Shown here: positions 52,201 to 58,200 of the stretch, piece after piece
Position numbering within the stretch: position 1 is the first letter of the stretch
How the letters are laid out: each line of letters begins with the position of its first letter
Program-made: the position numbers and the translations under genes
The notes under the pieces: generated by a model
Database searches by the model: none
What the model was told of the DNA's origin: nothing
The model's input: the letters and a program-made list of their open reading frames with translations, nothing else
Assembly: GCA_916610825.1 (NCBI GenBank)
Contig: OU744450.1
Span: 11,401,380 to 11,465,379, forward strand
DNA from: Haliclystus octoradiatus
Lineage: Eukaryota > Cnidaria > Staurozoa > Stauromedusae > Haliclystidae
DNA: 64,000 bases
Direction of reading: 5' to 3'

Positions 52201-55200
52201 ACTTATTTAAAAATAGAATGCAAAACAAGAGACGTTGTATACAAGATAAGTTGTAGCCAGGATGTTGTTGTTGAATTTGGCGTATGCATGTTTTGGCAAT
52301 TTGTTCTTGTGCTCATTTAGTAGGTACTGACTTGATGGTATTCGAAGGAACATCTTCCCATGTAGCTACGAAATTGCATTTTGTTGAGAGGATCTGCAAT
52401 ACTTCATTTTTTTCCGGTTGGCTCAATTCCTCTCTCAGCAGTGAGTTTAATTTCTGGAGGTTTTGATCGCCAGTGCTTCTTACCTATTATTAGATGCAAA
52501 GAAATGGTCGCTATTTTCATATGGATGTAGTGCTGTCGACAGGATAGAATTGTTATTTTTTATTGTTGATAATGTTTCAATTTTACATTGTTATTGTTGT
52601 TGTGTTATAATATCTTTTGTTTAAAAATTACTGTATAATGAAGCAGGCGTTATGCAAGTGATTATTTGTTTGATATAAAAATTACTTGATGTGTCAAAGC
52701 AAATATGTTGAAATACATGAAAATATGCATTCCTGTCCAAAGTAGATGTCCAGATACTGGCGGTAGCTGGTGCTGATCTCCAGTAGCAATGATGTAGATG
52801 CCACCAAAAGGGTTGCTGTTGTTGCGCACATTTTGTAGTATGAGGTTGATTGTTGTCATCAATTCACAGGAAAGAAGACCAATTTCCTCAAAAAATAAAA
52901 CGTCTAATTTTTGTAAAGCATACATTTGAGCAGGTTTGTTCATCAGTCTGTTAATTGCCAATTTTGCCAGTTTTGTTGCAGTTTGGCAATTTGAATCTAA
53001 AACAGGGATCGAAAAGAGTAGATGTACATGTTCTCCTCCAAGCTGCCGTGCTCTGGCTGCCGTTGTTGATGCCAGCTGAATTGTCAGGCCTTTGGAAAGG
53101 CAAAAAGTCATCAAAGTTTTGAGAAGTCTTGTTTTTCCTGCACCAGTTGGTCCAACAATGACTTGTGATTTAACAAACCGCATGTGTTGCTGAATTGTTA
53201 AATGGGCATCTAACAAACTGATTGACCTGTAGAGCAAGGTAATGCAAAGTATGTGTTTGAAGTTTAAGGAAAGAAATGATTGAGTAATTAAATGTAACCC
53301 AGGAGTGGGTGAGTTTTCACAAAACGAGATTCCTTTGCATTCGAACAACATTTATTTTTGGAGTGACTTGAAAACTACTCTTGCATACATTTTGAATGAC
53401 AAAAGGAGATTTAAACCATGTGTTGCAAATAAAGTAGCAGAGATCAGGGAGCTCACAAAAACTGATCAGTGGAAATTTGTGCAACAAAATGAGAATCCTG
53501 CCGATGTTGCTTCCAGAGGGTTAATTTCAACACAATTTTTGGACTGTTCAAATAGACCAAAGATCGTCAATTTCTTTGAGGGAATGAAATCTGCTGGCCA
53601 TCCTTGCAAACTGAAAATGTGCCCAAAGAAGAGTAAGAAGACAGGAAATCTGAAGTTGTTGCTGCTCTGACCAAGTCCAATTCGTTTTTAGATTTCCTTT
53701 TAGAATGTTGTTCTTCTTTTTACAAAATGACAAGAACCGTTGCACACATTACAATTTGCATCACCTCGCAGAGGAGAACTTACTCTTTCTTTGTTAGAAA
53801 AGGCGGAACTTGTTATTATATGCAGGCTCAGGCATTTAAAAATCAAGTTGAAAGTCTTCTTCGCAAAGTTTTCTCAATGATAAATGGATTTAATTCATCC
53901 TGTCTAAAAAAATTGTATCACATTGAATATGGATAACACTTTGAATAGAGAAGTCAGAAGTGTGAAGACAACACTGTGATGTATTTCAAGTAAGTCTGTC
54001 CTGTTTGTGACCGACTGTCAAGAAAGTCTTGTTTAATTATTGAATTCTACTACCACATGATCAATCACCCGCTAAAATTCACTTCTTTGAATCATGAATT
54101 GAGATTTTCATTTTAGAACGTTCTATTCGACGGTGCAGATAGCTGGACAATCACACAAAAAGATCTACAGTCAGCTCAACATTTAAATACATAGATAACA
54201 TTCAACCAGGGTCAGATAAATATAAAATGTTTCCCTTCCAGGGTTCTGCTTACAAATTTTTTTGTCTTGATTACATTATGCAAACAGTTTTACAGTTTTT
54301 ATTTAGAGGTTATTGTTCATTTATTGTCATAAAATGTTATAAAAATTGCACCTAATTATATAGATCTTCCACGGAAAAGAAAGGAAAATCTTTCTTCAGG
54401 TTTTAAAAACTTGAATATAGCTATTTTTCTGAATTTGTAATAGCCTTTTAGATAGTTAGGTATGTATGTATGTAATTAAATCAACTATTTATCATTATTC
54501 CTATTACCTACCTGCATCGGCTGCATCATTGATTTGATCCTTATATTCTTCTTCTTCAGGGTCGTACAACGCCTGGCTGTCATAACTATAACCAACTGTA
54601 TCGTAGTTTGATGATGTAAGACTTGATAGTTTGATAAATCGTTGTTGCTGCTCAGCTGCAGAAAATAACAACAAATCTCACAATCAATTATCAGTTTATT
54701 TTCTTCTTTTTTTATTATATATTGCTGTTTGTTTATTATGCAAAATCAGACAAATCATCAAAAACTGTTATTATAAATGCATGTCTCTTAACAGCATTAT
54801 TAGTCTATATTTAAACTTAAAAACATAAATTATCTTCTTGAATAAAGTTTGAGGCAGTTCAAAGCAGATGTGGTACATTTTGTATTTATCTAGTATATAT
54901 TTCAACAGGCAAAACAAAATGCTTTTAGCAGATAGATTGGGATTCTTCGAAAATCTTTGGGTAGGTAATTTCAAAAAAATATCAAATTCTAAAGATTTCA
55001 TTCCTCCTCTAAGGATTTAATGAAAACAACATTGTAGAGACGACAATAAAATAGGGAGGACGAGAAAAATAAAGTTTAAAATGGCATCTCAATGCTGAGA
55101 GCTGAATAGAAGTCTTGAAGTCTTATAGTTATTTTTACATTCAACTAGATCATAAAGACTGCTAAAAAAATCAATGTATTATCCTTGATATTTCCTTGGA

Positions 55201-58200
55201 ATTTTCTTGTGTGATCATATGTTAATTTATGAAAATAGCCAAACATTCAATGAAAGTGAGCAAAATTAAAAGAGCTATTGATCAACTGCCGTGCTTCAAC
55301 TGAAATAAATACGCTAACCTTGTGACTATAAACCATTTGAAATTTATTTTATAATGCTTAATTAGCAAATAGGCCCGTTAGCCTGGAAAAACTATTGCCA
55401 TTGGGGGCATGCAGGCTAATTAAAATTCTTAGGCGTACTCCATATGTAGCAATATCTGTAAAAATGAATACCATACATATAACGTATAATGAAGCCCTCA
55501 CCATCCATTTGAGTCTGTTGAGTTGATTTCTCGGCAGCATGTAAATCAGCATATCGTTCAAAATCATATTGTCTTTCAAGTTCTGTTTCCGTGTCATTAG
55601 CCTTATTTGCACCATTTTCATCGACGACATGATTTGAAGAAAATTCTTCAACGTTATACAAATGACCTCGACAATCATATCTACAAAATTAAGTTAATTT
55701 CAAATTATATTGTAGCGTTACTTCGGCGTTACGGTACATCGTTGGCATTAGATACATTCTTACAGAGACACAAAGGTCTTATGTGGAAATAGTATATGAG
55801 ATGATGAATGTGAAATTGCCCAAACATTAGGGGGTGGATAGTTAATCGGTTAGCTGGTTAACCGTTTGATAAGACAAATAACCGGTTTATTTTAATGCTT
55901 TAGCAAATAAATGTCCGATCTATTATCTGCTTCAGTTGATTTTTTCAATATTTTCAATTTTAATGAGTACCAAAATAATAAAACACATTAATTTTCAACG
56001 AAAAAAGTAGATAGTTTAATTATATTTTTATTATTGCTCTTCTTCAGGGGAAAAAAATGTAATTTGCTTCTTTTTGAATATCCAAATACTTCATAACTTA
56101 ATGCTGACAATAGGATAATATAGCATTGACATAACATGAATAAGATATTTTATAGGCTAATAATGATGCTATTTTGCCTAGCTGTCATTAGAAATCCATT
56201 CAAAAACAAATGAGATGATATTTTTCAATATTTTTCTAAATTGTGTGAATATAAAACAATAAAGCTATTGTTCTTTCAGTTATGTATTTATGTTAACTTT
56301 TTGTTAAAGTCGTTTGTTAAAGTTAAAGTCCCCCACCTTATCAGCCTTACCAAATATTCTTGAGCTGTTCATGAACCCAGATAATGTTCATGAAGTGTTC
56401 ATTAAGTTAATCCTTTTTACAGGGGAAAGGATGGTCAAAAAGATTACCAAGGGTGTTAAACATTGGATTTATTTTGTTCTGATATGCTCATATAATGCGT
56501 ATTTACTTTGCACTTTTGTGCTACTTCGGAATCAGCTGTGGAGTACCATAACATAGAGTCTTGACTAAAATCGAGGCTCAAAAACTTAAACAATAGACTA
56601 AATTTCTTCTGAAGTTCACCTTCTTGCTAATTTTTTATGATTCAGATTATCATATTTCATAAGTTATGTTACACTGCAAACACTTTTCAAAAAGTGTTTT
56701 CACAGTTATAGGCCTACGATTGCATTCAATTAGAACTAGATGATTTTGCACCGGCCACCCGCAATCTAGGTTGTTAATTACTGTCTCCATAATTGATTTT
56801 AAATTCAACAATTCTTCCTCCCGTGTTATGCCATTTTGTATTCGAACTACCTTCGATGCTGAGACGTCATTATCTCGTTCGAATTAATCATTAATGATCC
56901 CAAATGATTTTGATTATGTTATTTCATGTTGCCTGTTAGGAACTGGTAAAAACTAGATCAAAATTGCGTCACAAACTTTTGTAAAAATATAGGTTTTTCA
57001 AGTCTGTGTCTCCTGTGTTGTTCAAATTTTATCGCTTATTTATGCCTGATTTGTTTGCCCGCAAAGCATTATGCAATCACGATATCGCCCAATGTTTTCT
57101 GAAGAAAAAATATCTGCATTTTTTTAGCATCATTGAATAGACCCATGATTTCTTGCAAAACCATGTCTCAAGAATTAATGATTTTGCAGTGATAATTTTG
57201 GAGTTATTTAGCTTGTTAGCTACCTTTACTTGACTAATTTGGAAAAATGTTAAGATTTTCAGTCTGAGTCTACTGTGTGGTGACAACGGATGGTTGGGAT
57301 TCATGGGAAGTTAGCTGACAAGTAACTACGACAAGAGGTAAGACAAGAGGTGATATTTCCCTGGTCTGCAAAGCATGGCAGCTGCGCCCCTGAGATGAAA
57401 ACTTGTCTCAAGATTGCCGCCCCCAAGGCTGCAATTTTCATTGAAAATTGGTTGCTAAAAATGAATTCTATGTCATTCTTTCTGAAATGATGGATTTTGG
57501 CAACCATGAAGTAAACCCTTATCAGTTGCCGCCCCTGCCCCTAACTTTTGTCTAAGCTGCACCCCCAGTGATCTTGTGGAAAATAACATTAGTTTCAGAC
57601 TGGATATTTCCGGGGTGAAATTACGTTTTCCGACGCGGGCCCATGCCAAAGATTTCTATCCACGATAGGCTAGGCTATACGGTTCATATTTCGGTCATTA
57701 CGACAATTCTTGACAATTATTTTGTAGGATAAGACTTTTGTTGAGTCGAGTACATTGATTTTGCATGGCCTGGAAGGAAATTGGAAGCAGAGCGCTCTAT
57801 TCTTCTGATCTCATCGGGAGTCTCCCTATTTCGAGACTATTCTCCGCTCTCCTGATTTCGGCAAAATCCTCCTGCTTATTCAATATTATGCTCAGTAACA
57901 TAAGATTTCCGGCTCTGAAATGACGAAAAACAGCTAAAAATAAACATTGCAATGATTGTACCTTCGTAAAATCGTGAGTAAAAACGTGCTTAAAAAAGTC
58001 TTCAAGCATAAAAGAGGAAAAATAGAAGGATAATTTGGCTTTAATTCCACAGACACAAATGAGTAGTACATACGAGGATTATCTCATTTAGTATGGCAAA
58101 TCATGAGTAAATCTAAACTGTTCAACGAGGAGAGATGCTAGGAGTCCTGGATAACAAGCTTTTGTGGCTGCCGCGGTGAAAAGCTCAAAATTGAGCAGCG

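Larger units (their letters stand above)
27302..54511 (-). other. SFSWAP: SFSWAP intron 3 (27.2 kb), transposon nest
   Basis: The donor is GTAGGT at 54511 and the acceptor ends at 27302. More than half of it is recognisable mobile DNA. In order there are Penelope-like, Crypton, BEL, an unassigned RT, THAP, Penelope-like, gypsy 2, DIRS-like, Penelope-like, gypsy 1, BEL, P-like, helicase and BEL pieces. The long gaps inside (32869-34153, 40740-42079, 53940-54511) show no genes I can identify. Confidence 0.85.
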
